This document shows positions 23,542 to 35,143 of a stretch of DNA of 64,000 nt, piece by piece; position 1 is the first letter of the stretch; every line of letters begins with the position of its first letter. Origin of the DNA: Micromussa lordhowensis (Eukaryota > Cnidaria > Anthozoa > Scleractinia > Lobophylliidae); contig OZ026600.1 of NCBI GenBank assembly GCA_964020085.1, positions 38,503,919-38,567,918 of the forward strand. The letters are read 5' to 3'. The position numbers and the translations under genes were made by a program. The notes beneath the pieces are model-generated. The model did no database searches, was not told where the DNA came from, and saw nothing but the letters and a program-made list of their open reading frames with translations.

Positions 23542-24528
23542 CAATCAAGTGAACTGATTGGGATAAACAAAATTGTATGTCTAGGAACAGTGTTCCATCC
23601 TTCAACCTGGATTCGATTGCAAACATAAACTATTACTGTTAAGTCTGACTGCCAAATATTCTCTGAAGGGCATAAATGTAACAAGAAGTTGAAAACAACT
23701 TTTAACCGCGCTTTTAAAATTGAACTGTTTTCTAAGTATTTAGCAACAGCGTTTTGCGAGTAAACATTACCCATTGGAAACAATAGAGATTGCGTGATTC
23801 AAAGTAAGCTCAGTGCCTGGATTGAAAGAGATTTTATTTCACATTCTTTGCATAGCGTGGTTGCGTGATTGGTAATCGGAGATTTTTGTTTACCTGTAGC
23901 TCGAAGGAGAATTGACCTTTCAAACGAATATATATTTGCAAAGGTTTTGACGAGTGCCGAGGTTATATTTTTTTTCCCAGAAAACTCCACCATTGCTTCT
24001 GGCGAAGTAAACACGATCTTACATTTATCACCGTCAGCGTATTCCATGGCCAGACGTATACCTTTTTAGCGCATTGAATATCCCCTTTGAAAGTGAACAG
24101 AAACAATGCAAACATTCCAGATTACAAAATGTTCTGTTTTGCACGCAAAACGAAAATATAGCTTAACTCTGGATAATGTCAGCCTTACTAGCGCCATTTG
24201 TTGTGTAAACAGTTAATTCGCTAACTTGACAAAACCCTCCTGAGGGGGAGATATGACGAAAAGAGCTGAGAAATGGCCTGTAATTGGCTGAGGATGACAT
24301 CATCCGGTGAAGACAATTGGTTGATGAAGACATCATCCGCGGAGGTCTGCGTCTGGTGACACGAAAACGAAAAAAAACAAGAAGATCATAGATCTTTTAA
24401 CCGCGCTTTGAAAGTTAAACTGTTTTCTTAGCACTACAAATGCAAAGCAGGGCACTTCCAAGGCAGAAGGCACTCCCTTTTTTGTCAAAAAGAATCTATT
24501 CAATGTTTCCCCACCAAATTTCATATGT

Positions 24529-24600
24529 TGTCGTGGCGCAGTCGAGTAGGCGTTCGCCCGCCAGGATAGAGGTTGCGAGTTCGAATCCTGTGGAAGTTGA
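24529..24600 (+). repeat. tRNA-like (SINE head) module, copy 1
   Basis: TGGCGCAGTCGAGTAGGCG resembles an A box and GAGTTCGAATCC an RNA polymerase III B box, at tRNA-like spacing. I cannot fold a proper cloverleaf (the T-stem fails), so it is a tRNA-derived SINE head or pseudogene, not a tRNA gene. A pyrimidine-rich tract follows. Confidence 0.5.
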
Positions 24601-25627
24601 ATTTTGTTTCCTTTTCTTTTTCTTATTGCCGAATCGAAGTGAAACCAGTGGATCCGTCTCTTGAATCTTTTAATTCGGAGGTAATTTATTTTCTTCTTTG
24701 TACGGTATCTTGGATATTAAAAAGTATTTCTGTCACATGGCCGATTAACCGAGCTGATCTGCATTTGATTTTATACAGCAATGCAAAATGATTTACAGTT
24801 TTGTTGACCGTAGCCCGGGTTTACATTTCATCTGCTATCAGGTTGATGCAAGTTTGTATTTAGGCAGATTTTTTGACATAGTCAAGATTTGTATTTTGCA
24901 AAATGGTAAATAAAACATCGTTTTATGTAGCGAAAAAGAAAAATTACCCATTGGAAACAATAGAGATTGCGTGATTCAAAGTTGGCTCAGTGCCTGGATT
25001 GAAAGAAATTTTATTTCACATTCTTTGCATAGCGTGGTTGCGTTATTGGTAATCGGAGATTTTGTTTATCTGTAGCTCGAAGGAGAATATATATTTGCAT
25101 ATGTTCAAAGGGTTTTGACGAGCGCCGAGGTTTTATTTTTCTCCCAGAAAACTCCACCATTGCTTCTGGCGAAATAAACACGATCTTATTTATCACCGTA
25201 AGGGCATTACAGTAAATACGGTTTTATTTATCACCGTGAGCCCATTCCATGGCTGACGCCAGACGTTCCTTTAGCGCACTGAATATTCCCTTCGAAAGTG
25301 AACATGCAAGCAAAACGAAAATAAAGCTTAACTCTAGATAATTTCAGCCTTAGTAGCCAGCAACAGGTCCTAAATTACATTATTTATCCTTGCAAATGTC
25401 CTTGTGGTATTTTCGGCGAATCCGGTTGCGTGATTCAAAGTTTGGCCGAGCAGAGAGCTGGTTCAGCTCTCCGACATGACAAAACAAGAAGATCATAGAT
25501 CTTTTAACCGCGCTTTGAAAGTTAAACTGTTTTCTTTACAAATGCAAAGCAGGGCACTTCCAAGGCAGAAGGCAGTCCTTTTTTTGTCAAAAAGAAACTA
25601 TTCAATGTTTCCCCACCGAATTTCATA

Positions 25628-25700
25628 TGTTGTCGTGGCGCAGTCGAGTAGGCGTTCGCCTGCCAGGATAGAGGTTGTGAGTTCGAATCCTGTGGAAGTT
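25628..25700 (+). repeat. tRNA-like (SINE head) module, copy 2
   Basis: Near-identical to the module in the previous array unit. CGCC is changed to CGCCT in the middle and GGTTGCGAG to GGTTGTGAG in the B-box region. It was carried along by the block duplication. Confidence 0.5.
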
Positions 25701-27215
25701 GAATTTTTTTTCCTTTTCTTTTTCTTATTGCCGAATCGAAGTGAAACCAGTGGATCCGTCTCTTGAATCTTTTAATTCGGAGGTAATTTATTTTCTTCTT
25801 TGTACGGTATCTTGGTTATTAAAAAGTATTTCTGTCACACGGCCGATTAACCGAGCTGATCTGCATTTGATTTTATACCGCAATGCAAAATGATTTACAG
25901 TTTTGTTGACCGTAGCCCGGGTTTACATTTCATCTGCTATCAGGTTGATGCAAGTTTGTATTTAGGCAGATTTTTTGACATAGTCAAGATTTGTATTTTG
26001 CAAAATGGTAAATAAAACATCGTTTTATGTAGCGAAAAAGAAAAATTACCCATTGAAAACAATAGAGATTGCGTGATTGAAAGAAATTTTATTGCACATT
26101 CTTTGCATAGCGTGGTTGCGTTATTGGTAATCGGAGATTTTGTTTATCTGTAGCTCGAAGGAGAATATATATTTGCATATGTTCAAAGGGTTTTGACGAG
26201 CGCCGAGGTTTTATTTTTCTCCCAGAAAACTCCACCATTGCTTCTGGCGAAATAAACACGATCTTATTTATCACCGTAAGGGCATTACAGTAAATACGGT
26301 TTTATTTATCACCGTGAGCCCATTCCATGGCTGACGCCAGACGTTCCTTTAGCGCACTGAATATTCCCTTCGAAAGTGAACATGCAAGCAAAACGAAAAT
26401 AAAGCTTAACTCTAGATAATTTCAGCCTTAGTAGCCAGCAACAGGTCCTAAATTACATTATTTATCCTTGCAAATGTCCTTGTGGTATTTTCGGCGAATC
26501 CGGTTGCGTGATTCAAAGTTTGGCCGAGCAGAGAGCTGGTTCAGCTCTCCGACATGACAAAACAAGAAGTTGAAAACAACTTAAAACCGCGCTTTTAAAA
26601 TTGAACTGTTTTCTAAGTATTTAGCAACAGCGTTTTGCGAGTAAACATTACCCATTGGAAACAATAGAGATTGCGTGATTCAAAGTAAGCTCAGTGCCTG
26701 GATTGAAAGAGATTTTATTTCACATTCTTTGCATAGCGTGGTTGCGTGATTGGTAATCGGAGATTTTTGTTTACCTGTAGCTCGAAGGAGAATTGACCTT
26801 TCAAACGAATATATATTTGCAAAGGTTTTGACGAGTGCCGAGGTTATATTTTTTTTTCCCAGAAAACTCCACCATTGCTTCTGGCGAAGTAAACACGATC
26901 TTATTTATCACCGTAAGGGCATTGCAGTAAATACAGTCATATTTATCAGCATCAGCGCATTCCATGGCTGACTACCTTCTTTAGCCGGCGCATTGAATAT
27001 TCCCTTCGAAAGTGAACATGCAAGCAAAACAAAAATAAAGCTTAACTCTAGATAATTTCAGCCTTAGTAGCCAGCAACAGGTCCTAAATTACATTATTTA
27101 TCCTTGCAAATGTCCTTGTGGTAATATTTCAACAGCTTTTTTTTCGGCGAATAAACATTACCGGTTGCGTGATTCAAAGTTTGGCCGAGCAGAGAGCTGG
27201 TTCAGCTCTCCGACA

Positions 27216-27480
27216 TGACAAAAAAAAAAATAAAAAAAAATAAACCCCGTGCAGAGCAAGAACCGCGCTCGGCCCATGGCCGCGCGGTTAAAAAAAAAAA
27301 TAAAAAAAATAAACCCCGTGCAGAGCAAGAACCGCGCTCGGCCCATGGCCGCGCGGTTAAAAAAAAAATAAAAAAAATAAACCCCGTGCAGAGCAAGAAC
27401 CGCGCTCGGCCCATGGCCGCGCGGTTAAAAAACCCCGTGCAGAGCAAGAACCGCGCTCGGCCCATGGCCGCGCGGTTAAT
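27216..27480. repeat. GC-rich minisatellite, 4 copies
   Basis: A 46-bp GC-rich block (CCCCGTGCAGAGCAAGAACC ... CCGCGCGGTTA) begins at 27,245, 27,314, 27,382 and 27,433, separated by A-rich spacers of varying length. The end of each block (CGCGCTCGGCCCATGGCCG) is nearly palindromic. Both strands stay open across the repeats, giving artificial basic or hydrophobic frames that should not be taken as genes. Confidence 0.92.
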
Positions 27481-27517
27481 AACTGTTTCCTAAACTGCCC
27501 AAGTAGAGTCAGACATA

Positions 27518-28312
27518 TTAGTCTAGAGGTCCAATTAATAAGGTGGCGTAACAATTCTCCCTGAACGTGAGTCTTCTTCCCATGAGTAGCTCACTTGGTG
27601 AGAGACCAGTTTGCAGGGGTGTAGATCTGTAGGTGAGCAGTGCAAGGTAAGGATCGTCATTCTTCTTTAACAGTCCCTTTACAGTCCTTACAAACCTTTC
27701 TACCACTCCATTGGCGCGAGGGTATCTGGGAGAGCTAGTCGTGTGGACAAACCCATATTTGGCAGCAACCTCTTGGAAGGGTACTGCACTAAAACAGGGC
27801 CCATTATCTGACATCACTGTATCTGGTATACCATGGGTGACAAATAGCTCCTTGGCGGCAGCAATCACATACTTTGCAGTTTGTATTGGAAGGAGTTTGA
27901 TTTCGACCCATCCACAGTGATGAGGTATGTTCGTCCTCCATACTCAAACAAATCCATGCTAATCCTCCCCCAAGGGCGACTGGGAAAAGATGACGGCATC
28001 AAGGGCTCTTTGGGTTCGGGCAGCTCTTTTGCGCATGTGAAGCATGTTTTGACCTTATCGTCGATGGCTACAGATAGCCCAGGCCACCAAACTGGCATTC
28101 GAGCTCTAGCGCGGCATTTGCTAATGCAAAGGTGACCACGGTGGATGCAGTCTAGTATATTCAATCTTAGATCTTGTGATGACGATGCGTTTATCATAGA
28201 GGAGAAGATCGTCAACGACAGCTAAGTGAGCTCTGTTTTCCAAATATGGCCTGAGGCATGTATGCTGGCCAACCCACCTGGCAATATCCTCTGACTTGCA
28301 TGCATACTTCAT
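27518..28312 (-). pseudogene. Integrase region (frameshifted)
   Basis: Three consecutive minus frames (28,312-28,121; 28,215-27,865; 27,868-27,518) carry parts of one integrase. First comes an H2C2 zinc-binding segment (HRGH ... CFTC). Then come the catalytic core landmarks SMDLFEY (first Asp), SDNGPCFS (second Asp) and NGVVERFVRTV (Glu). At least two frameshifts separate them. The product would have joined retroelement cDNA into the host genome. The C-terminal part is missing. Confidence 0.85.
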
Positions 28313-28792
28313 CGTTTCTCTGAGCTTCTATGATTTCTTGAAGGTGCTGAGCAGTGGCAGGAAGTTGGTCTACTGTGGAGCAGGCAAAGGTTTCAATCTC
28401 TTCAATGAACTGTACGTCAGATGTATTGGGAGAGTTAACTGGGGCACGCGAAAGTGCATCAGCTGAAATTTGACATTTACCAGGAACGTGCAAAACGTCT
28501 GGGTTGTATCGCATCATTCGAAGGCGGAAGCGCAGTATGCGAGGGGCATCTTGGACAAGTCAGTTGTAGTGAGGAGGGATACAAGTGGCTTGTGATCTGT
28601 TTCCAGCGTAAATCTGAGTCCAAGGACGTACTCTTCAAGGCGTTCGCATGCCCAGGTTGCAGCAGATGGGACGATGCTGTCCGTTATCTTGTGTTTGAAG
28701 ACGAACTGCCCCCAGCCCTGTTGATGATGCATCTGCAGCAATGACTGTGTGACGGTTGGGGTTGTAATGTGCAAGAATTTCAGGTGAGGCAA
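28212..28792 (-). pseudogene. RNase H C-terminal part and linker (frameshifted)
   Basis: The frame 28,792-28,514 carries the RNase H landmarks YVLGLRFTLETDHKPL. The next frame (28,517-28,212) has the RH-IN linker signature VPGKCQISADALSRAP, which in Ty3/Gypsy pol lies between RNase H and integrase. Both are out of frame with the RT segment. Confidence 0.8.
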
Positions 28793-29600
28793 GCTTCTCT
28801 TTGACTTGCTGGAATGCGGTCTGCTGAGCTTCGTCCCGGTACCAAGTACTATCTTTGCGAAGGAGGTGCCTTAAGGGTGCAGTGATGTCAGCTAGGCCAA
28901 GGACAAACTTTCCCAGTTGGTAAACCATGCCCATGAACCTCTGTAGTTCTGTTACAGTTGTGGGGGTTGGAAAATGGCCAATAGCACGTGTCTTCTCCGG
29001 GTCAGCATGGACACCCTGGGCATCAACAATGTGTCCTAGGACCTTAAGTCTTCCTTGTGAAAACTCGCACTTCTGAATGTTCAATGTCAGGCCAGCTCTT
29101 TGAATACGAAACAAAACTGCTCGAACACGTGCATCATGTTCCATATGGTTTCTTCCATGGATAAATATATCGTCCATCCCGGATATGACTCCTTCAAGGC
29201 CCTCCGAGATGTCGGACATGGTTCGCTGAAATATTTCAGGGGCGGAACTAATTCCAAAGGGCAGGCGGTTGAAGCAAAAGCGGCCAAAGGGGGTGACAAA
29301 GGTGGTCAACAGTTTTGAGTCCTCATCCAAAGGAATTTGCCAGAACCCGCTATTGGCATCTAATTTCTTGAATACTCGGCTTTCACCCAGCATGGCCAGG
29401 CTCTCATCAACAGAGTCCATGGGATGAGCTTCGTGCTGCACCGCTTTGTTCAATGGTGTCAGGTCTACACAGATCCGTACACACCCATTAGGTTTGGGGA
29501 CGGGAACAATGCCGGAGCACCACTCTGTGGGAACAGTAACAGGAGAAATAACGCCTTGTCAAAGCTTAGAATCAATTTCGTTTTTCACTTTAGGCAACAA
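28635..29600 (-). pseudogene. Reverse transcriptase and start of RNase H
   Basis: The long minus frame (29,453-28,635, open further upstream to about 29,510) shows RT blocks: CVDLTPLNKAV, LDANSGFWQIPLDE, FGRFCFNRLPFGISSAPEIF and the catalytic SGMDDIFI (about 29,160-29,185). LGHIVD and LQRFMGM are the connection landmarks. RNase H begins at ADASSTGLGA before the frame is lost. The residue two before the catalytic DD is Gly, not the usual Tyr or Phe. Confidence 0.9.
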
Positions 29601-29772
29601 TGGGTGAGGTATTTTCTTTGGAGTGTAGAGGCAAACTGGCTTTACTTCTGGGTTAAGCTTGATGTGATATTTAGTTTCCAGTTTCCCCAGACCATGGAAA
29701 AGCTGAGGAAACTCTCCAATGTAATTCAATTCGAATTCAATTCAAGCGATTAAACCCAGATCCACACAGGCT

Positions 29773-30596
29773 TTATTGCTGAGGAGGGAGTACAGATGAT
29801 CTTTCAAGACAAAGACAATTTCCGAAGTGTTGCTGTCCACCACACCACATACATTTATGCTCGGGCTTTGGCCGTACTCCGTCTTCGGGTTTAATGGCGG
29901 ATCTCGAATCTTGTTTGCGAGGTTCCACTAAATCCACACGTGTAGAGTCGGTAGCCGTTTCAGAGGTAGCGCTTCCTCGAATGAGATCCTTGTTTTGCTT
30001 TCGTGCTTCTGCCTGACAACTCATTTGCACTGCCATTTCGAGGGTTAAACCTGCTTTGGCTTGATGTCGATTTGACTACGACGAGTCGTCAACAACACCT
30101 ACGACAATTCGAGCTTGGATAAGGCTATCTTTTAGCGAATCGTACTCGCAGTCTTCTGCAAGCCTGTATTAATCTTGAATGAAAGTGTCCACTGACTCAC
30201 CAGCCAACTGGTGCCGCTTGTTAAAGAGGGCTCGTTGCACAATTAAATTGCGGCGGACATCAAAATAGCCATTGACGGCGGTGCGAACTTCATCATACGT
30301 AGCTTTGGTTTCATCGAGGCGGAGAGCCACTAGAATGTCGTCTGCAGTCTCCCATAGCATACAATAAGGTACTCACTTGTTCGTACTCTGGTTTAGTTTT
30401 GAGGTCAGAAGCTATCCTATAGCGCTCGAAACGTCGGCTCCGGCGAATCCAACATTCTGCCTGGTTTGGTCCGTTCGCTCCATCAAATCGGGCGGGAAGT
30501 GGAAGTTGTCCCGGTTGCGAAAGAGTTTGATTTTGCCCTTGTTGTTGTACTGGCTCTGGGTCAGGTATTGTAAGGGTCAAAGAACCGCTGCCACCA
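29773..30596 (-). pseudogene. Gag-like region with zinc knuckle (broken)
   Basis: Frames at 30,616-30,311 and 30,360-30,169 carry a capsid-like segment (YDEVRTAVNGYFDVRRN, then NKRHQLAGESVDTFIQD). The frame 30,036-29,773 has a degenerate CCHC zinc knuckle (CMWCGGQQHFGNC). The pieces are separated by frameshifts. Its role would have been particle assembly and RNA packaging. Identification rests on position before RT and these motifs. Confidence 0.7.
30582..30596 (-). other. Putative primer-binding site
   Basis: Minus strand TGGTGGCAGCGGTTC starts immediately after the LTR end (TTTTACA). The initial TGG would pair with a tRNA CCA-3' end. The priming tRNA is not identified. Confidence 0.55.
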
Positions 30597-30716
30597 TGTA
30601 AAATCCGTAGAGACAACTCAAGACAACATTCAACACAACATGTGTTTATTCAACATGGCGACTCATGAAAGCACGAAGTCCCAGCAAGCAAAGAGCTTGC
30701 ATAACAAATACATATC
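30597..30716 (-). mobile_element. 5' LTR fragment
   Basis: Matches the LTR at 23,397-23,526 in the same orientation, including the shared U5 end and AGCAAAGAGCTTGC. Similarity stops after AATACATAT at about 30,716, so the start of this LTR is lost or diverged. Confidence 0.7.
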
Positions 30717-33300
30717 CATGTGCTGAGCATTTGCCAGTCCTTTGTGTAGTTGGCATCCCCAGGCAGTGCAGTGGTTCAGCTTAGCTAACATACTGAGGAG
30801 TTATACCTGCTCAAGGAACATGTGTATCCGTGCCACACGCTGTGTACATCCTACATGTACCCACTGTAGGACTTGTAGGGTTCACTGCACTTGACGCAGT
30901 GGAGGTACTGTAGAAGCTGTGGAGTCATCTTTGTTGTTCAGCATTGGTGCTCTATGACTTGCTTGTTTGCTCGAATGTTAGCACAATCAAAGTGCTCTAT
31001 GAGCAAACCCGTCGATTTCCCAGTCGATGACGATTGACGTGTCTGGCTAACGGGTTATTCTAGGTATACGAGTTACCATGTTGACTTCTCGCAATACTTG
31101 TTATAACAGCAGTCTTTTTGTTGTTAAAAAAAAGAATGACTCTTCGTGCATGCTACACGAGGTACAAGAACTGGTAAACCTCCACAACATGAACTGCATT
31201 GTTTCATTCTCGATTGAGCTACTCTACCTGAGTAAACGTCTCGTCGCTTTGCCCAACATATTTTTCATTTCGCCTGAAGACGAACGCGTAGCCTGCTTTA
31301 CGCGACTCAGCGCCGTTAGATCGAGTGCGAATAGGTTGCAAATAAGATCAGAGAGACTCTGCTTGCAGGGTAGCTGCGCAAGACCTTCAGAGAAATCGAG
31401 TTTTTTATATTATGAATTACAAACACACAAACGGAATACAGTGTAAAATGAACTATTTATGTTAATGTGGCTGAACACAGTTTTCGATACCTGTGTTGCA
31501 TTCACCTTTTTCTCTCAAACCCTTGATCCTTTGGTCGCCAAAAATGGCAGCAAAGCAAGTTAACAACATAAACTTCGGTTTTCTGATAGTTAAGCTGACG
31601 AATGTGCCGTTGCCATGGCAACATGAATAAATATAAACAGGCCTTTAAAATCAAATTTGTTTATTTGCAAAAAATCTAGTCATTAGATTTTCTTTATAAT
31701 TTGCATGCAACAAGCTTGTAACGATGCTCACAAGTTAACACTATTTTAATTATAATATAACGGAGAGATCTTTAACTATCCCTTGCTGAAGGTTCACTGG
31801 AATATCTAGAATTTCCTTTGTTAAAGTTCAATTTTTTTCCAATACTCCACTAACTTATTTCCTAAAGCATTTTCGTGCCAAATTTCGTGAAATTCTAATG
31901 AGTGGTTCTCGAGAAATAGGCGCATTTCCGAGAAGCATTCAATTGCACTTTTTCGACTTACTACGCATGCGCTGTATTTGACTGGGGTTTTTGGTAACAA
32001 AGAAAAAGCTGAGAATTGCTGGGTTCTTTGCATCGTTACCTTCTCTAACATACTGTTGTAATAAAAAATAAAACAATCAATATACTGTGTTCATTTATGA
32101 AGAAAAATAGTACAGATAGCGCGGGCATTGAGCAAATAAAATGATCGCTGTATTGACGCCATTTTTGTTTTTTGCAATCCTTGTATGCGCGCTGAATTGC
32201 ATTAGCAAGAAAAAATGCCTAAAAGGGGAAGGGTGGGTTATTTTTGTTACCACTTAGCTTGCTACACCTACTACCCAGCGAGGACAAAAATATTCCCCCA
32301 TTGTCTAACGTCCGCACGCGAACTATTTAATGCTCCGCGCGAATTCTTGAGCATGTTATGGGTATTAAGACGTTTCCCGTTATTCGACAGTGTAAATGGC
32401 CAAGTACTTTGGCACTTTTCCGCAACTTGCTCTTTACCGTTTTGACTATGTACGCTTCGTTTTCCGATACACTTTCGTCATTTTAGTAAACGTTAGAATT
32501 GACCTTAAGTTGATAAATGTCGTACGATGTTATTGCGTCTCCCTGTACCCCACTCGAGCGAGAACAATACTTTTCGTTGGGAAATGGTTCGCATTTCTCC
32601 ACCTCCAACCTCCTCCCGCCGAATATTTCTTCAGGGGGAATGATGTCTTTGACACACGGCGTGTTTTTTATTGACGTAAGTAGCGCATGCCTTTTTTTAT
32701 CAACCCACGAAACTTCCACTCTGGAGCTTAGATCTCTAAAGAAATTTCACGGCACCCCAGTTATATGAATCAACAACTTTTCTGGAACATTTATTTTTGT
32801 TCTGAGCTACTGGAAAAAGTTGAGTTTTTCAAGGTTGAAAACACGACTACAAGTTTGCGCTGTGAATGAATAAGACCTGTTCGTGTTATTTGTTCTATTT
32901 GTCCACTTCTTCCCCTGTCTTTACATGTAAGAAAACTCTCTGCTCTGGTATCGAGTCAATTTGTGAGTATCGGTCGAGTTTCGGTGTTTTTAATTGTCAA
33001 CAAATCTTTACAAAGATTTATTTCGCTATCTTTTGTGCTGAGATGCGTGTTTCTTCAACATAGTGAAATTTTAAATTGCGAAAGTGAAATAGACAAGGAG
33101 TTTCGAGGACTCAAACGACAAAAGCGAAAACGTTATTCAGGTAGACTATTTCTATGAGGATATCCAAATAAAGTGGCAGCGATGTCGGTTTTGTGCTAAA
33201 ATTCCAGTAATTAAATATATTATATTTTCCAAGGCTGGAACCTCGTGTCGACTCGCCCTCTTTCTTACCTTGCTCTGTTTAATACTAAGAGAGGATGAGC
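30717..33300. other. Intergenic, no gene seen
   Basis: Several short frames (longest 31,078-31,446, 122 codons) have no recognisable domain or splice partner. No tandem repeat of note. Confidence 0.4.
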
Positions 33301-33324
33301 AGAGTTAATCCCCTATAAAGGCTT

Positions 33325-33450
33325 TGTTTGTAATAGTAATCAAACCGAGTGGAGTTCAATTCAAGGAGTAATCGCGTCAGTAAATTTCATAATCGGACGA
33401 ACGCGGGGCCGATTTTGAAATTACCCCCGTTATTAGTACTAAGGTAATCC
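33325..33450. repeat. MITE-like repeat, copy A
   Basis: Contains AATCGGACGAACGCGGGGCC with fold-back arms (AAATTTCATAATCGG against CCGATTTTGAAATTAC). The same repeat in the opposite orientation is in a sodium channel intron at 55,230-55,375; shared landmarks include GGAGTAATCGCG/GGAATAATCGCG and ACCGAGT. Confidence 0.6.
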
Positions 33451-34865
33451 CTCTCAAGTTGATATGCTTATATCACTCCAGCCTTCAGAAATCGCAGGAG
33501 GGTCTGAAGTAGCCAATCCTATGACTCGGATTGTGCTCTCTATTGTATTGCTCAGGTGTACTGAAGAGGCTCAAAAAAGGCCAGTAGGAAATGAAACGCG
33601 AAAAATTGTCGCTGACTAAGTTAAGGTTTCCATTTAATGTAATTTAGAAATACTTTTAAATTTTCATGTGCCTATCGCGTGAAACCAAACAAAGACCAGT
33701 TCCAGTCAGAGGTTGGTTCGGAGCTGAACTGGAAAAAGAATGATAGCGGACCATGTTGGTATTCTCGGTATTTATAGATTCGTACAATGTACAGGGGAGA
33801 GAACAATAGAACACGTAGTCCCCTACTTGGTTCACCCTCCTAATCCAACCCCATAAAATGTAGAAAAACCAACCCCTTACCCCAAAAAACTAGAATTAAA
33901 TATTTATAATATACTATAGATATTAACCTAAGAAGTAGAAAGAAAAACATGGAAAAGGTAATAAATCGTGGACTACAATGATACTAACAAGAACAAGCTT
34001 TCAAAATATTTTGACCGGAACTTGCTTGCAATGGAGGCTCATGCGGGGAATATCATTGAAAAGAGATTAATGTCGTTTGCACTTAAAAAGGCTTCCCGCA
34101 ATAACCCCAGTTGCAAGCTATTCCTATCCAGTACCAAGAATACGAGTATAGTCTATCGAGGACTGAAACAAATTTTCGTTAATAAATTCACCACTTCGTT
34201 TTTTGACTGGTGATGTCACGTGTATCTCCTACTTCTTGGTTTCAAGCTGAAATTTCAATTCACATCATTCTGATAATTTTGTGGTGTGTGAAGGCAATTG
34301 TCGCTGAGCTGATTTTCTTAAAGAGAGATTTCATGTCGCTCTTTTATTCTTCATTGTGCTTCTGTTTGCTGGACTCAAGATTGTTCGTTCTGTTCATTTA
34401 CAATTTGGAAAGGCGGCTTTTTCGCCGTACAGTTGATGCCGGAGTTGTACAGTTGTAGAACTGTTAGTTAGATTTGCTTTTCTGTAATGCTACTGTTTAC
34501 TTTACTCGTGCTATTCTCAACTATACTGAGCCTTTTTAAGGCTTTCATGATTAAAGCCAGCTCTTGTAAAATTAATAATTTATAGTGCTTTCTTTTATTA
34601 GCACGTTACGAAAATCAGCCACCTTGACCTTGAAAATATTTGTTTTCTCGAGGCCGTCGTTATAAACGAAACAATATCTAGACTTTTCCATCTTCTGTGG
34701 AGAGTTCACTTGAATTTCCATTTGAAGGCTGTTGATAAGTAATTAGATTTTTTCTGATAAGACCTGTCGTCTGATTAAAGGTAATATCTTTGCTTTTCTT
34801 TACCTTAATTCGTTGCGGAACAAATGAAGTAAAATAGATCTTAGATAACGCCGAGTTTTTAATCC
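33451..34865. other. Intergenic, no gene seen
   Basis: Short frames only (33,968-34,213 and 34,210-34,458, adjacent but unrelated). Nothing recognisable. Confidence 0.4.
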
Positions 34866-35143
34866 ATGCTACACGAGACAACGTCTGGCGAACTTTGTTA
34901 CGGCAACGGTCGGCAACGGTATATTCCGAGACGATATTCAATGCAACATTGTAAATTCGGGCAACAATTTTGCAAGTTTTTGAATCACTTTCAGAGACCT
35001 TGAACGTGTTGCCGCAATGAAAGCCGGGTTGCGTTAAAAGTCATTCAGTGCGGCATGTTACATGGCATCGATTTTTAACGCAACATTCTTGCAATTAAAA
35101 TCGGCATTAAAATATCGACGTTAAAAATTGGCTCGTGTAACAT
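34866..35143. mobile_element. TIR/MITE-like element
   Basis: ATGCTACACGAGACA at the left and CTCGTGTAACAT at the right form short imperfect terminal inverted repeats. The interior is built of CAACATTG / GCAACAA style short inverted motifs, typical of cnidarian MITEs. No target duplication identified. Confidence 0.45.

Larger units (their letters stand above)
23690..27215. repeat. Four-unit tandem array of a ~0.6-1.1 kb repeat
   Basis: Four units run in the same orientation at about 23,690-24,375, 24,376-25,487, 25,488-26,567 and 26,568-27,215. All share the core starting ATTACCCATTGG...CAATAGAGATTGCG. Units 2 and 3 carry an extra ~520-bp block after TTAAACTGTTTTCT that contains a tRNA-like A/B-box module. 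Units 1 and 4 have TTTAGCAACAGCGTTTTGCG there instead. Units 2 and 3 are nearly identical, as are the cores of 1 and 4, so the array grew by recent block duplication. Its last units end with CAGAGAGCTGGTTCAGCTCT. Confidence 0.88.
27481..30716 (-). mobile_element. Decayed Ty3/Gypsy-type LTR retrotransposon (main body)
   Basis: Read right to left: 5' LTR fragment (30,716-30,597), primer-binding-like site, gag (30,596 to about 29,830), reverse transcriptase, RNase H, then integrase ending near 27,520. The RT-RH-IN order is that of Ty3/Gypsy elements. The protein frames are broken by several frameshifts (RNase H, linker, integrase), so it is not autonomous. The integrase C-terminus is lost at the minisatellite, and the matching LTR lies at 23,397-23,526. 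The element probably inserted first and was then split by the array. Confidence 0.88.

Noticed and set aside
24529..25700. Two functional tRNA genes
   Set aside because: A and B boxes are present but no cloverleaf folds and the copies sit in a tandem array; better read as SINE heads.
27202..27493. Repetitive basic or hydrophobic proteins encoded across the minisatellite
   Set aside because: Both strands are open only because the repeat unit lacks stops; this is a by-product of the tandem repeat.
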